64,000 nt of DNA from Symsagittifera roscoffensis (taxonomy: Eukaryota > Xenacoelomorpha > Acoela > Convolutidae): positions 56,872,312 through 56,936,311 of the forward strand of contig NC_087066.1 in NCBI RefSeq assembly GCF_963678635.1, in the 5' to 3' direction. Every line of letters begins with the position of its first letter. Positions within the stretch are counted from its first letter, which is position 1. The notes beneath the pieces are model-generated. The model was not told the DNA's origin. It was given only the letters and a program-made list of their open reading frames with translations, and made no database searches. This document shows, piece by piece, positions 19,191 to 33,800 of the stretch. The position numbers were made by a program, and so were the translations under genes.

Positions 19191-22100
19191 GTAAGTGTTT
19201 TATACCGAAAGCGAACATTCAACAGTGTTCCTATTTTAGCCACTTCTGCTCTGTAAAAGAACTGAAGATATCCTCGTGGACTAAAATAAACTCAGGTTCC
19301 TGCTCTCTGAAGGCCCTGTTTCTGGCGAATTGTTCAGAGTGCAATTACTATGATGCAAATTGTTACATCTACCGAGAGTAAATGATCTGAGGTGTGCCCC
19401 CCCCCCCCCTGAAAGTATGAATATTTGGTTTGAAGAACGTTCCAATTTTTTTTTCTGTATTTAAAGATCCAGTTTGTTCGAATATCCTCTATACCATTTC
19501 TAAACGGCCTGAAATTGTAAACAGCAGAGTTTTAAGGAAAAGTCACGCTGATCAATTTGATTTTTGCTGGATTTTCACGTCACCTGAGCAATTTTTTATA
19601 CTTCGGTGATTCAAAAAAGAATTTACGCCGATGGGAAACTTTACTAGAGGACAGAAATTAGCGCAAATTCACGTTTTTACGTTTGCTTAAAATTTTCTTT
19701 GAAATTGGGTATTTTGGAGAATGAAAAACCTGAATTTGCGTTTTATTTTGTCTTTTAGTGTATGGTAGGTATTAGCGTATTTTGACGCCTTACCTCGGAA
19801 TCAATTTAGATTCATTTCAGAAGAGCGCTGGATATATAAACAAAATACGGCAGCTAGAGCATTTGGCGCAAGGAGGATGCTTCATAATCCAGCAAGTTTG
19901 AGTCGACAATTGTTGTCATTTTCAAACCGTATTTGTGTAGGTATTTTTTACGATAAACCCGAATAAAGAATACTTTGTCGGAATCGGAATATTTTCTTAC
20001 GCTTAATCGGAATAAAGACTTTTTGACGGGTTAGCCACTAGTTTGTCGGTTTAGTTTTCGAATTATGTGCTCCGTTTTGCCGAATTATGCGCTGCCTATA
20101 AAGCTATCGTGAATCTTATGTTGTCGTAACATGCATTTTTTGCCGAAAATTTTCGGTTGTTTCAGCTTATTGGCTGTCGGCTTTTTGGCTGCTTAATTGC
20201 CTTTTTTTCCTAAAAATGACCCCTAGATCTTTTGGTTTCAATTTTTTGACTGCTCAAAGTCAAAATCAACCACATTGGAACATCGTTGAGAAACTGTAAA
20301 AAATCTTTAAAATACATTTTTTTTTTCGTTTTTCTAGTTCCTTTTTCAATTGTAACATCGCTCGAATTTTTTTTTGCTACAGTGTTTATCGTTATGATGC
20401 TTTCATATTAAAATTGTACATCTCAAGTGGTGCGAAGCGCAGTTTCGCCTCTGCGTTGAAATACAAGACCTTTTTGTCAAATTTTGTGTGTTGGCGACCT
20501 GTAGCGTCGCTTCTGTGTCAATTGTTTAATTCCAGAAATTCTGCATTTGTCAATTTTTAAACAAATATTTTCATGATTTAAATAGCCGTAAATTCGTTTT
20601 GTATCTTTTTGTACTGTTTACTACCTCCATTTCTGCGTGACCAACATTAATTAATACTGTTTTTAGCGCCTACCTGCACTAAATTTGAGGCGAGTGTGCG
20701 CTGGAGAGATGCAGCGAAAGTTTTTAGTTTTGCAAAGGATTCAAAAGTGATTTTCATCCAAAGTGATTTTCATCCTGAGATGCGGAGGCTATTTCTTAAT
20801 AGAGGTAATCTTGGGTTTTAGCAGAACTCTAGTACTTAAACATGTTTGGCTTGAAAAAATATCGACAAATTTTTGAAGAAGTTGATGCGAAGAAGCTCAG
20901 TCTTTTGAAGAATTTTTGAACAAGCTCAGTCTATAGCATCCCGTTGAATTGAATTGTTAATAATTTTTTGATTGTGAGAGCGAAATAAACTTGTTATTGA
21001 CTGTTTTTAGGCACACATGGCAAGCTTCGTTTCGAAGTTTTTGTTGCTCTTTTTAATTCATCATTCTTCTTGTATATTAAATGATTGACCTCATTTTAAC
21101 ATAAAGCCTGAAGTTTAAGGTGCTATCGATCTCTACCTTTTAACATCATAGATCATAACGTCAAAGAATCATTCACGTCCAAGAATCACCATCGAATAGT
21201 CTAAATTCTGGAATATTCTAGAAATTTTTCGAAAAAATCCGAAATTCTTCAAAGAAATTGATATCGAACTTCAAAAGTCAAACGAAGTTACTTAACCTAA
21301 AACTGCTCTTTTCGACGTCGGATTTTAGCTTCTTACTGATTTCCACGCGTAAAAACCATATCCAAAAAAACTTATTAACCTATAAGCTGTAGTTTTTGAC
21401 ATAAAATTGTTCAAGGTAACCAATTTTGCCAACAGTTAGGCATTAAATATAGATTATTCATTTCAGACTGCAATGAATCTGTAAACTTAAAAAAATATGA
21501 CAAAAAGTGGGTTGGCGTTGTTAAGCCTTGAAGTTCAAGATCATTTTCTTTGAAGAGTTTTGGACTTTTTCAAAAAGGTTTCTAGAATTTTCCAGACTTC
21601 TAGAATTTTCCAGAGTATTCGATGGTAGCTCTGAATGATTCTTAGACGTTCTAATCTAACCAGTTTAAAACGTTGTGATCGATAGCCCCTTAAATATTAG
21701 GCTTTATGCAAAATTATGTCATTTAGTTAATATTAAAAGAAGATAAATTTTCTGGAAATGGTGGAAATCAGTGAGAAGCTAAAATTCGACGTCGAAAAGA
21801 GCAGTGTTAAGTTATTTCATTTCGTTCAGATTCGTTGACCGAAAAGATATTGCCAACACTTCGGCATTAATTATGGAAACACTAACCTCCATGCTAAAAA
21901 AACGTACTTTCATTGAAGCTATTCGCTTTATGACATAACCTGAAATATTTCATATTTTCATCGCTTTAAAAGCTTGCTTAGAAAACCTTAAGCTTTTCAT
22001 GAACCGTTTCGGTCTCTAAATTAACTTCTTATTCTTTCAAAGTTTCATAGCTTGCTTAGAAAAACTAAACTTTGCGAACCGATTCGATCTATAACATAAC

Positions 22101-25100
22101 TTGACATATTTCAAAGTTTCGTTGCTTGAATTTATTGCTTAGAAAAACTTAAATTTTTGCAAACCGATTAGCGCTATGGAATAATTTGAATTATTTCAAC
22201 GTTTCATCGCTCAAATAGCTTAATCAGATTTTTGTTTCATTTTTCGTGATACTATTCAGTCTATGAATTAACTTGAAATAATTCAAAGTTTCTTAGCTTG
22301 AAAAGCTTGCTTAAGGAAAGCTTGATTTCGCGCGGATCATTTTGCTTGATGAAACAGCTTGAAAGTTTTCAGATTTCAGTGCTTTAATAGCTTGCTAAAA
22401 AAACTTATAACCTTTTTGCGAACCAATTTGGTCTCAGAAAAACGTTGATTTATATCGAAGTTTCCTTGCTTGAACAGCTTGCATAAGAAATTTCTAATTC
22501 TTTGCGAACTGATTCCGTCTCTGAGATGACTTGATTTCATCGCTTAAATGGCTTCAATAGACAAAGTAAAATAATTTTGCCAACCGACTCGCTTTATGAC
22601 ATAATTTGACATATTAAAAGTTTCATAGCTTCAGCAGCTTGCTTGAAACTTGAACTTGTTGGGAAACAATTAGCTCCAAAAAACAGTTCAACGTTTTTCA
22701 AAGGTTTGATACCGAATTAGCTTGCTTAAGAAAAACATACTTTTTGCCGACGATTCGCTCTATGAAAAAAGCTTCAGAACAACTTACGTATTTCGCGAAC
22801 TGATTTCGTCTATGCAATAATTTGAAATATTCCAAAGTTTCATCACTTGAATGACTTTAATAGAAAAAGTTCAATTTTTAGCCATCCGATTTGCTTCATG
22901 AAATATTTTGAAATCTAACAAAGTTTTGTTGAAATCGCTTGATTCACTTGGTTAACTAAAACTTTGTAAAATTTTTTTCGCAAACGTCTCCTTCCATGAA
23001 ATAATTCAAAATGCTTCAAATTTTTATAGCTTCAATAGCTTGCTTAGGAACAATTTCAAAATTTTGCCAACGATTGGCAAGTTTTCATCGCTTGAATAGC
23101 TGGCATCAGAAAACTGATTAGCTGGCACAAAATGATTCGGTCTATGAAACAACTTGAAAATTTTCAAAATTTCATTGCTGCTTGACTTCAGTTGGTAAAC
23201 TGAAAATTTTGCGAACCGAGACGTTTCCTGAAATACTGCATGTTTCTATAGCTTCAGTAGTCTGCTTAAGGACAACTTGAGCTTTTCGCGAACTGATTTG
23301 GTCTGAAATAACTTGAAATGCTTCAAAATTACGAAGCTTTAAAATCTTGCTTAAAAAAGCTGAATTTTTTGCAAACTGATTTGATCTGTGAAACAAATGA
23401 AAAATTTCGAAGTTGAAAATCTTGCATACAAAAATGGTAACTTTAAGCTAAACAATTCTTTCTAAAGTTACTTAAAATTTTAAGTACTTAAAAGTTACTT
23501 AAAGTTTCATAGTTTGAAAAGCTGCTAAAGAAAAACTTTATTTTGCGCGAATCGATTGCTTTATGAGATAAATTGAAATAATTCAATTTTTTGTTGCTGG
23601 ATTCTCTTGATTGGAAAAATCGAAACTTAAATTCCTTTAGGAGTCATAGCTTAAATTTCCCGCGAACCGATTCATTTTTGAAATTGAAAAATTGTCAAAC
23701 ATATTTACATGGTTTAACTAGAATTTGTCCGAGGTTTTATTACTTGAAGAGCTTAATCAAAACAAAAACGAACCACAAACAAAAACGAACGTTTAGCGAT
23801 TTGATCGATTATTGGAGACAGGCTTGCTAGTCATGTTTAAATAGTCTGCATTTTTATTAAGGTGATCTTAAAGAAATAGCACGTCATTTATGCCTCAGAA
23901 TCCGCACAATTATTGCGCATTGTTACAGTGGGTTGCGCGTGCGTTGACCGAATCGAAATCAAATTTTTGGTTTCCTTTGAAAACAACTCATAGTTTGGCC
24001 ATGGTAGCATTTTTTGCTCGGTCATTTAGTTTTTACCCTTCCAATTACCAGGGGTATTACAACCAGGGTACTAGACTTTTTCTTCTTCAAATTTGTTCAC
24101 TGGATGACTAAGATTAGGGCTATTTTCGAATTCAGATGATTTTTGCTTCTCTATTTGATTCCTTAATTCAGTGGTACTGTATCTGAAGCTGAAATTGCAA
24201 AAACTTTTTCAGAAGAAAATTGATTTTCTTTTCAGCTGTTTGGATTTGATCCCTATTTTCGTCGGTGAACTTGTCGTGAGCTTTATTTAAAAAATGTTTT
24301 TCAAAAAAGTTTTTTTGCTATTTTTCAAGTCAAATTTTGAGCAGCGGAATAACAATGGTTGGTTTTTGGCTTTTCGTTTTTGTTTTATAAACATTAATTT
24401 TATTTTTTTCCGTTATAAAGAAACAAATTTGAAATAGAAGTCAATTTTTGGCTGCATGTCTTCTGATTAATTTGTTTTTGTCATAGTCTGCTTCGAGTCA
24501 TTTTCTAGCACCATAGCATTTGATTGTAATTTTCCTTGTAAACTGATTCAATGTAATGGTACTTCAAATTTTTTGAAATGTCGCTGTAACTGTTGAAAAA
24601 ATCCAAGTCCTATCGAAAATATATATATATTTTTTCAGTTTTGATCTGACAGTGTTTTGTCTCTAAAGGAATGTGGCGAGTATCGCATGGGAATCAAGGG
24701 TGTGGTTATTTCTTGTTGAAAAATTGTGACTTGTGCAATTAGCAAGCGTCATCAAATCGGAACGAGTTTTTTTCATGCTGACAATTTGTTTGACAGAATC
24801 AGTCAATCATTTGATAGCCTGCTTTTTTACACTAACAGCTAGCGAACGTAGTGTCATATTTCGAACTGTATATTTTTTCCCAACCAAGCTCGCAAATGAA
24901 AGTGCTCTTTTGGTGACACTTTTGCTTTATTTCTTGATTGACAACTTGTTTAACAAATTCAGTGAATTATTTGTTACTTGGCTTTGTTACACAAGCCCGC
25001 GAGCGACCGTAGTGTCATAATTCGGTTTCTACTTTTTTCCCAACCTATTTCGCAAATGAAAGAGCTCTTTTGGATCGCACTTTTTGCTTCAATTCATAGC

Positions 25101-27784
25101 ATCGGCAATTTAATAGCATCGGTAGCTGCTCTATTGTTGACTAGTGTAAGTAAGTTTTCGAGTTACCGTGGCGCAGATGCGAGGAGGGTGCCTAATCTGT
25201 ATCTCGGAGTTTCAATTCCGGCAGATAGCAATGGTATCCCTCTTGTCGGGTGGTATTTTTGCTGCATAGAATGGGCTATTTAATAGCATGTAGAGCTGCT
25301 TTACTGGTGGCAGTGTTAATTTAATTCCAAGTTCACGTGGTTGCAGATGTAGGACTTGAGGCTCCAAATTCTCACGTCTGGTGTTCGATTCTAATACGAG
25401 ACAAAATCAAATTTTTTCTCGTTTTTTTTATTTCACTTTTTTCATGTAAGAGTTACTTTTTGCCGTTTTATTGTTCGTGTTCGCGAGTTTAGTCCACCTC
25501 TGTGTAATAAGTTCAAATCCAATTACTGTTTTGCAATATTTAGCTTAGAGTGAATGCCTTTTCGACTACGAAAGACGATGGCATTGTAGCCGAGTTTGGG
25601 CAAAACCTGTTTTTTTTCCGCATAGGAAATTTTCTGCTATTTGCGCTCTTACAATTCCATTATCAGACTATCTTTTATCAACCTACTTGTCGGTTTAGTT
25701 CCGGCAGCACGCACTTCTCTTGAATGATGAGCTTTTTTATGATTTGTTATATTATATCTAGCATTGATATTGGTTCAGGTAACTCGGATAGTTTTGGGTA
25801 ATTTTATTTGGGCGTTCAAAAAATTCGGAATCGGTTACTTTTGTTTCAGTTTTTTTTCGACTCCATGCAATGTATGTTGTGTATATCGCATACTATCAAA
25901 ATCAGACTCAATATTGATCCAAAAATGGTTTGTGGCTTTTAATTTGCTTGAGGACACATTTCAAGAATTTGCGACGGAATAATTAATCCCAGTTATCTTG
26001 TTTGGTTGTATTTATTTTAGTATCGTAAAACAACTCAGTCATAAAAGTTGAAGAAATGAAATTGAAGATCTATATGTGGATCTAAATTGACCTAGAAACA
26101 TGTTATTTTTTTTATATATATATTATTTTGTATATATGTATATATTATTTTTTTTGGTATGTATATGTTCCTGATCCATTTTCGAACTGTCTGAAGGCTG
26201 CGTTTTTGATGTTCTGATTGAAGTGTTTTAAATGACCAATTGAAGTTGTGTTTTTTAACTCGTTTCTCGGCTTGAACATGCAAAATGAAATATTGCTTCT
26301 GAAAGATAATTGTTGTCACAACGTTTCTCTCTACACTTGCCTTTTCAACTACCCCTTTTGTTCAAAACAAAACCAAAATGTATATAAACGCATAATGGGG
26401 AAGAAGTTTGTATTCATGTGTGTTTTAGTTTTTTTGTTTACCACGCAAAATCAGGTTCCCCAAATAATCATCGTCTTGATTTTTTTTTTTGATTTTTTGT
26501 CTAATTTCGAGCGAGCAGGCTTGTTATAGAAAGATAGTCGCAGACTAGTAGTAAATCAGCCAATAATTTTCTATTCAAGCCCTAAAAAGATTTGTGAAAT
26601 TAGTTTCCAAAGTTTTTTTAGCGTCATTTTGGTAATAAAATTTACAATATTTCTGCAAATTTTTTTAAGTCGGTCTATCATTTATCTGTTCGTTGCTTGT
26701 CGGCTGAGTTAGTTGAAGCTATTTTTGGTCTATATGAAAGTCGTTGCAATTTGTTTTATAATGGTACAGGAGTCAATTGTGTTTCTTTTTTGCCATAAGC
26801 AAACAGTCTACGGAGCTTCACATCAAAATTCTATTTAACTAATGATGCTAGTTCATTGCAAATTTTGGGGAAAAAACTGATTTTTTCTCTTTTTCACAAT
26901 TAATTCCTTTGTCAATATTGACGTATTTTTGATGAACATGAAATCGGCCGTGGACTTTGGAAAGAATATGAAAAAATTTTTTACGTGTCTTTGAATGAAG
27001 AGAAGATAATCATTTACGTCGTCTGTTTTTTTGCAGTTTTTTATTTGTCCCGGTTCAAGTTTTGCTACTCGGGTTTCGTCTTTTGTTTTCTTGTTGGCTT
27101 CAATTGAAATTGTGTTCTGAAAATGGTTTCAATTAAAATAGGTGACCTTAATTTTTTTAACCACCAGTCCAATTGATCCCAGTGTGAGTCGCAAATTTCA
27201 TTGCACAGTTTTCTGCAAACTTCTTTGCATTAATTAAACACCATAGGCTGTAACTACTTGAGCAAAAAGCATTCAATGGCAGTGTTGAATTTATTACTAG
27301 CAAAATAGTTAAAAAGTGTTGGTGGTCTAGTGGTAAAGGCCTTGCCTAAGAAGCAGCAGGTATTGAAAACTACCCTCCTCTATCGGAAGTTGTTGTTCAA
27401 GCAAGAAAATGTATGTTCTTTTTTGTTAAACCTTGATGACTGATTTCAGCCTCTGGTAATCTTGTTGGAGTTCATTCTGCCGGTGATCATTCCTTCAATT
27501 CTGGTGATTGTCCGATCATCAATATCTGTGACTGACTACCCTGACAGCACCGAGTATGAAGAGTTCCCCCTATCATTGGCTGCTTTTGTTCCATGGTTCA
27601 TAGGCAGGGATTGTCACAATTAAATAGCAAGTCGTATAGCATTAAGAAAGAGACAAAAAATCTATCTCTTCGACCAATTTTTCAAAAAGATTAAAGTAGC
27701 GTCAGATTTGAGACTTGGAGAGGGCAGAAAACGGAATCTTGTTATCCACCAAGCGTCCTGGGATCAACATAAATAGATTTATAG

Positions 27785-27841
<57 letters not shown>

Positions 27842-30800
27842 GGGGGGTGTCGGCTTACTATAAATTTATTTGCAGAATTGTTTTGTTCTACTGTGCCTGC
27901 AAAAGCATATGCGATTTGATATAAAGCACTGGTATTTGCCTTTTTGAAGACTTGGTTGAAATTGTATTAGTTTTGACTTCCTCGAGGTATTTAGTTATCG
28001 ATTTTAAAAGTTCAGCCATTTGATTTGACGATCCCTTATGATAGGTTCGGTTTCTTCTCCGTTCCCGCCAACTGACGGCAATGGTTCCAACTTCAATTGC
28101 GACGCATTTCTTGCGCAATTCAATCTATCTAGCGCTAAAATTGCTTATGTCCCCGGAAACGATGATCTTGCAACAACTTATGCTAAGGGTGTCGTGGAAA
28201 GCTTGCCCTGTATTCTTGATGGTATAATACCTTACGACGACGAAACAACTATGGAAAACGATTTGTCTTTCAACGACACTTCTATGGACGGAATTCTATG
28301 TGCAATTGTTTTTGACAAGTTGCAAAACTCCTCGACAAGTTACAAAATTAGGTTCCCTTTCTCTCTAAGGTTGAACTCTGGGCTAGAAGACTGGGAAACG
28401 AATATTCTTTACCCGCAACAGACCCCAAACGGTCCTAGGAACCCTTTTGGCGCTGGAGCGACAAAAAATATTTCGAATTACTCTGAATCAGCGAACAACA
28501 GTCCGTTCAAATTTTTAACCTCGGAAGACTTTCGTGACTCTGAAATGTATTTAGACAGGTCTGTGCGTGATTTGAGTCAAGGCTTCTCTGTTCCGGAAGT
28601 GATCAATTTGAATTCTTTCGGTGGCTGGCCCAGCTACTTTCTGGAAGGTTTTTTGCCAGTTCAAGCAGCGCTGGATCTTTCAATCATGACTCATTGGGGA
28701 GTTAAAGACGCAGAGAAAATAGAGATCTTCTCGCGACGCTTCCCTTTTCCTCCATACATTAGTGACAACTTTGTTACCATCCTCGAAAGTTTTCTACCTC
28801 AGCTTTTTCTCTTATGTTTTGTCTTCATGACGTTCAATATTGTGAAAAGTCTGGTAGTCGAGAAGGAAAAAAGGTAAAATGTTGCATCTATATATATATA
28901 TTTATATAACACTTTATTTGTCTTGATATTTTTGCAATTCTTCTTAGCAATTTTTCTTTTTTCATTTAAAAGCATTCTGATTTTTGCTATGGTATTTTAT
29001 AACTGTGTACACAATTTAGTATACATTCCAGGCAATGTGATTGATCTTTATAAAGATGCACAATGTCATCTTAGCATGTTTTATCTACAAAAGGGTTATG
29101 TTTTTTTCCTAAAAAATGAACTCTAAGTTTTTTTACGAAGGCTTAAATAAAAAATTTTAAATGCCCATCTTCTTACCACTAAGTTGAATACAAACCAGGG
29201 AGGGTTGGGCTGGGGGCCGAAGCCCTCTCCCCTCAGGGATTCGACCCCTGCCGACCCAAAGGCTCCCAACTTAGTGCTATTTTGAGATATCTATAATTGG
29301 TGACGGACCCTAAAAATTTTCCATGGGCGTCGTCGGCGCTGATATATACTAATTTTGAGGGGGCGGGGGGAGGGGAGTGCGCCAAAAATGCGATTTTTGT
29401 TCAAAATTTTTAAAAAGTGCCTACAAACGTCTTTTTCGGCCTCTTTCGCAAAATTTTGCCTGCGACGCAGAATATTTGACCAAAACAGGGTATTTTTAGT
29501 TCTCTGGGGGCTCTGCAGTTGATGCAGTTTACTCTCTCCAATAAGAAATCTATTGACAATAATTTAACTTTGTTTTCAGGCTGAAGGAGTCGATGAAGAT
29601 CATGGGTCTGGAGAACTACTTACACTGGACTGCGTGGTGTGTCCACTTCTCCCTCTTCACTCTGGCTGTGGTCTGTCTCACTGTCATCTTCCTCTGTGCC
29701 AAAATGAGCGAGTACAAGGTCAGCCCAATCACTTTTATTCACAACCTATATTCTGTGAAGTGAAAATATAGGAGTTAATTTTCGAGAAAACATGCCTATA
29801 TACGAACAGAGAAGGTAACCTCTTTCTTGACGAAAAAGTTGAATTAAAGTCAAACATAAATTTAGAGGAGATAGTTGAAAGGCAGCTGCTGAGCTCTAAG
29901 ATTAAAAAAGAAACAAAAATATAGGAGAGGAAAAGCTTAACGCCAAATTGCTTCTATCAATATAATTTTCAATTTGATGGGTTTCATCCATGCTGTTGTC
30001 AATGTCTAGATCATATACCAATTGAACTGGTAGATTGAGATACCGATTAAAAAAACATTAAAATAATGGAATTTTTTTTATCGATTTTATATAATTTTTT
30101 AGAAATCAAAAAATTAGACGACTGAATTATGGACGCTTTACTTAAATGAGTTTTCCTATTTTTGAGTAGTGTGTTATTTTTACTCAAATTGTTAACTTAC
30201 ACGAAATGTGAGCTTGTGAACGTACTGTTGTACGGTCTGTCAACTTTTTTTCCCTACCAAAATACATTTTAATACAAAGTTTTTGTGCACATTTCATCGA
30301 ACAAAAAATTTTTAATGGAAGTTTTTCTATTTGAAGATACTAACGCGTCCTAAGCTCAAATTAAAAAAGTATTTCCCATACTACTCTTTTTCTAAAAGTT
30401 TTAGCATTTCTTTGATTTTTTTTTTTCAATTTACTGGACTAAATTATGCGCGTATTTATGCATTTATCTATGATGCTCTTATGCTGCTCTAATGCTTTGT
30501 TCTGTTCTAATGCTTATTCTATATAGCAATTTTCTAACATGTGTTTTGTCCGCTTTGTTATACGTCAAAACAGTTTTGTTGAAAAATTTTCAGAGCCACT
30601 AAAAAGCTTTGCATAACCCATCACTTATGTTATAATATGAGGATACTTTTTCTAACTAAGCTTGCATAAATTAAAGCTCAATGAAGAAGCTTAATTTCAA
30701 TTTCAATATTTTAGTACTGCTCTAATGATATTTCTGTTAAGCAATTTTTCAGCTCGTGGTGTTATATACGTTTTGTTGGTGACTGGTGTTTGAAAAACAG

Positions 30801-33800
30801 TCAGGTGGTGTGGCGCAGTCGTGAAGACATAAGTCTCGAATTTTGCGGACTAGGGGTTCGAATATTGTGCGCGGAGATTTTTTTTATTTTATGTCAAATC
30901 ATGTTTTAATTTTTTTTGATTTTTGATTTTTTTTCAAGCTGTCTTTTGCCTTATTTTGCTTGTGTTTGCGAAGTGCAGCTTTGTCTCTGTTTATCTTTTT
31001 GGCGATACTGAAAACGTTTGCTGTAAACCCTTATGAGCGGGGCCTTCGCAGCAAATTAATCGGATCAGGCAGACAGATCCTGAAAGCCAGAAGGATTTGC
31101 ATGGTTTTTTAAACTCGATTTACGTTTTCAAAATAGTTTTTTTTAGCTTCGATTTTAGGGGAGAATATTTAAAAATTAAACTGCAATGAAATATGTTTTC
31201 TGCCAGTTTTTGATTTCCAAGGAACTAGACTGACTATGTTCAATCAATTTTAAGGGGTTAACGGGAGGAAGGGTCTTTAAATGGTTTGGAGAGTACGGTA
31301 AAAATAAATTTGGTCAACCAAAATAAAAGGTCGACGATATTTTCTTAAATTTTTGAAAACCTCATCACCTGCCTTATGTGCAGCGAACCTTTTATCTGTT
31401 GTTGCTTAGCCTTTAAAAGAACGATATGGGAAATACCTGGATGCTATGATAATGCTTTGAATAAATTCGAAAACCTACTATTGCGGAGAATTGATGCATA
31501 TGCACTCATCTCAGACTCAGAAATAATTTGACAAATTTTAATCTCTGTTTTTTTTTGTTTCCTTATTCAGTTCATCAAAAACTTAGCAAGAAAAAATTCG
31601 TAAAAATCAATACTCATTTTGAAGAAATCAAGTTTTTTTTTAAAGAAAACTGGTGACCCTTGCGATAAGCAAGGGTAATGCAATCGGGTACTCGACTTTT
31701 TTCCCCGTGAACAACTTTGTCTAAAGGACTCATCTCCTGGACTCATTAATCTCCTGGTCTCTGTTGGAAGCTGTAACTGACATATTTTGAGCATGCTAGC
31801 AGTTAAAATATCCGTCCTAATCAAAATTTGCTTTTTAGGCTGGTAGTAACTTTACCAACTTGTTTTTTTTATTTCATTTTTTTACCTTTTCTTTTTATTC
31901 AGTTTAATAAATTTCGGTCTATATCGGCTTATGCCCTGATATCGAGTCACTTAATGAGCGAAAATTTTTTAGTGTGAGTGTGTGTTTTTAAAATCAGTTT
32001 TGAAGTCTTTTTAAAATTTCACTTTTTTTCTTTTTCCCGGTTTAATAAGTTTCGATCTATATTATATCGGTTTATTGGCCTCGTATTGCGCCGTTTGTTG
32101 AGCGAAAAATGTTTTTGTGTGCGTGTGTGTATTGAAGGGGATGAGGCTTTAACAGTTTTTCAATAGTTTTTAAGTCTTTTTTAAAGTTTCTTTTTTTTGT
32201 TAAATAAGTTTCGGTCTATTTTATATCGGCTTATTGGTCTGATATTGCGTCATTGATGAGCGAAAAACGTTTTTGTGTGCTTGTGTTTGTTGTGAAGGGG
32301 ATGGGGTTTTATCAACTTTTTAGTTCTTATTTAAGTCTTTTTTAAAGTTTCATTTTGCTTGTTCTTTTTTTCGGTTTATAAAGTTTCGGCCTATATTATA
32401 TCGGCTTAGTGGCGTGTATTGCTTCGTTTGATGAGCGAAAATTTTTTGTGTGCGTGTGTGTTTTGAGGGGGATGGGGCTTTAACAACTTTTTGTTAGTTT
32501 TTGTCTTTTGTGAAATGTTTTCGGCTTAAAGGGTTTATTTTCAGGTTTTTTTTCGGTTTTTTTATAGCTTGGTTAGTTTTTTTCTGATGCTTATTTTATC
32601 TTCTATTGTCGCGGTGTTTTTTGAAAATTATTTTTATTAATTTTTATAGGTTTCGGCATTTTTGAAATTTTTTGGATATTTTTTCGATTTGGCGGCTGTT
32701 TTGTATTCTATCGCAAGTGGCGCGAAGCTCGGCTTCGCCTCTGTGTTAGAACTTTTTATTTCCTATGTAACCGGCTACTGTTCTCAAATATTGCAGGCTA
32801 AAAAAGTTTTTTTTTTGAAATTGGCTTCTGTGAGCTACAACAGTAAAACAGTATTTTGTGTTAGGACACGCTATAATCATAATAATAATTGAACTTTGCA
32901 GCAGCAATTATTAGGAAAAGAGAATACTTTTGTGTTGTGTTTAGGTGCTGCCCTATTCGGACTGGTCGGTGGTGTTTGTGTTTGTGCTGCTCTACGGTCT
33001 CTCCTCCATGATGTTCTGTTTCTTCCTCTCCACCTGCTTCTCTAAGGCCAACTCGGCAGCTGTAGTCGCCACCCTCCTCTGGTTCCTCTCTTTCCTACCA
33101 TGGCTCCTCATATCAACCAGGTAAACAAAAAGAGGCTGTTCGCAAGCTAAATTAAACATCCTTAAAGTGTTTCAATGGGAAGAGATGTTGACAAATCGCA
33201 AAGTTTCCATTTTCATAAAATGCATATGCATACACCAGGGGGGGGGGGGGGGGGGGGTTTGCGGACGCGCCCCTCAGGGATTCGACCCTCTACCGACCCA
33301 AAGGGTCCCCTTTTGTACTATTTGGAGATATACACTTTTGACTGACTGACCCTAAAATTTTTCCAAGATCCGTCTCTGTGTGCATATTTTATCGCTGAAA
33401 TTTCTTTTTAATGGTATGACGAAAAATTGTGTTCAGAATAGTTACTTTGTTTGCCATATTTTATTCATTTGACTACGTTGTTTTTTTTAAAGATTGAACT
33501 GCAAATGTGGTTGGGGCGGCTAAGTTCAGTAAGTGGAAGACCTATGTTAACTTGACGCGTCTAATTTTTTTGTCACTGGAGTTTGCGAAGTGCGACTTGG
33601 CTTTTGTGTTTAGCTGTCATTTCAGTTGACTGCTGAGAAATTGACTTATCAATTGAGGATTTCGTCGTTTGTGTTTTCGAATTAATTTTTTTAAGAAATA
33701 ACTTAATTTTTTTGTTGTTAACTTATTGTTTCTTAATTGGTGTTCTTGTTCTTAGCTATGAGTCACTGTCGGTGGGGTCGAAGATCGTGAGTTGTCTGTT

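Noticed and set aside
30801-30872. Possible true tRNA gene
   Set aside because: Box A and B are good but no acceptor or anticodon stem closes, and it sits in a repeated module with a common 3' tail, so it is a tRNA-derived element.
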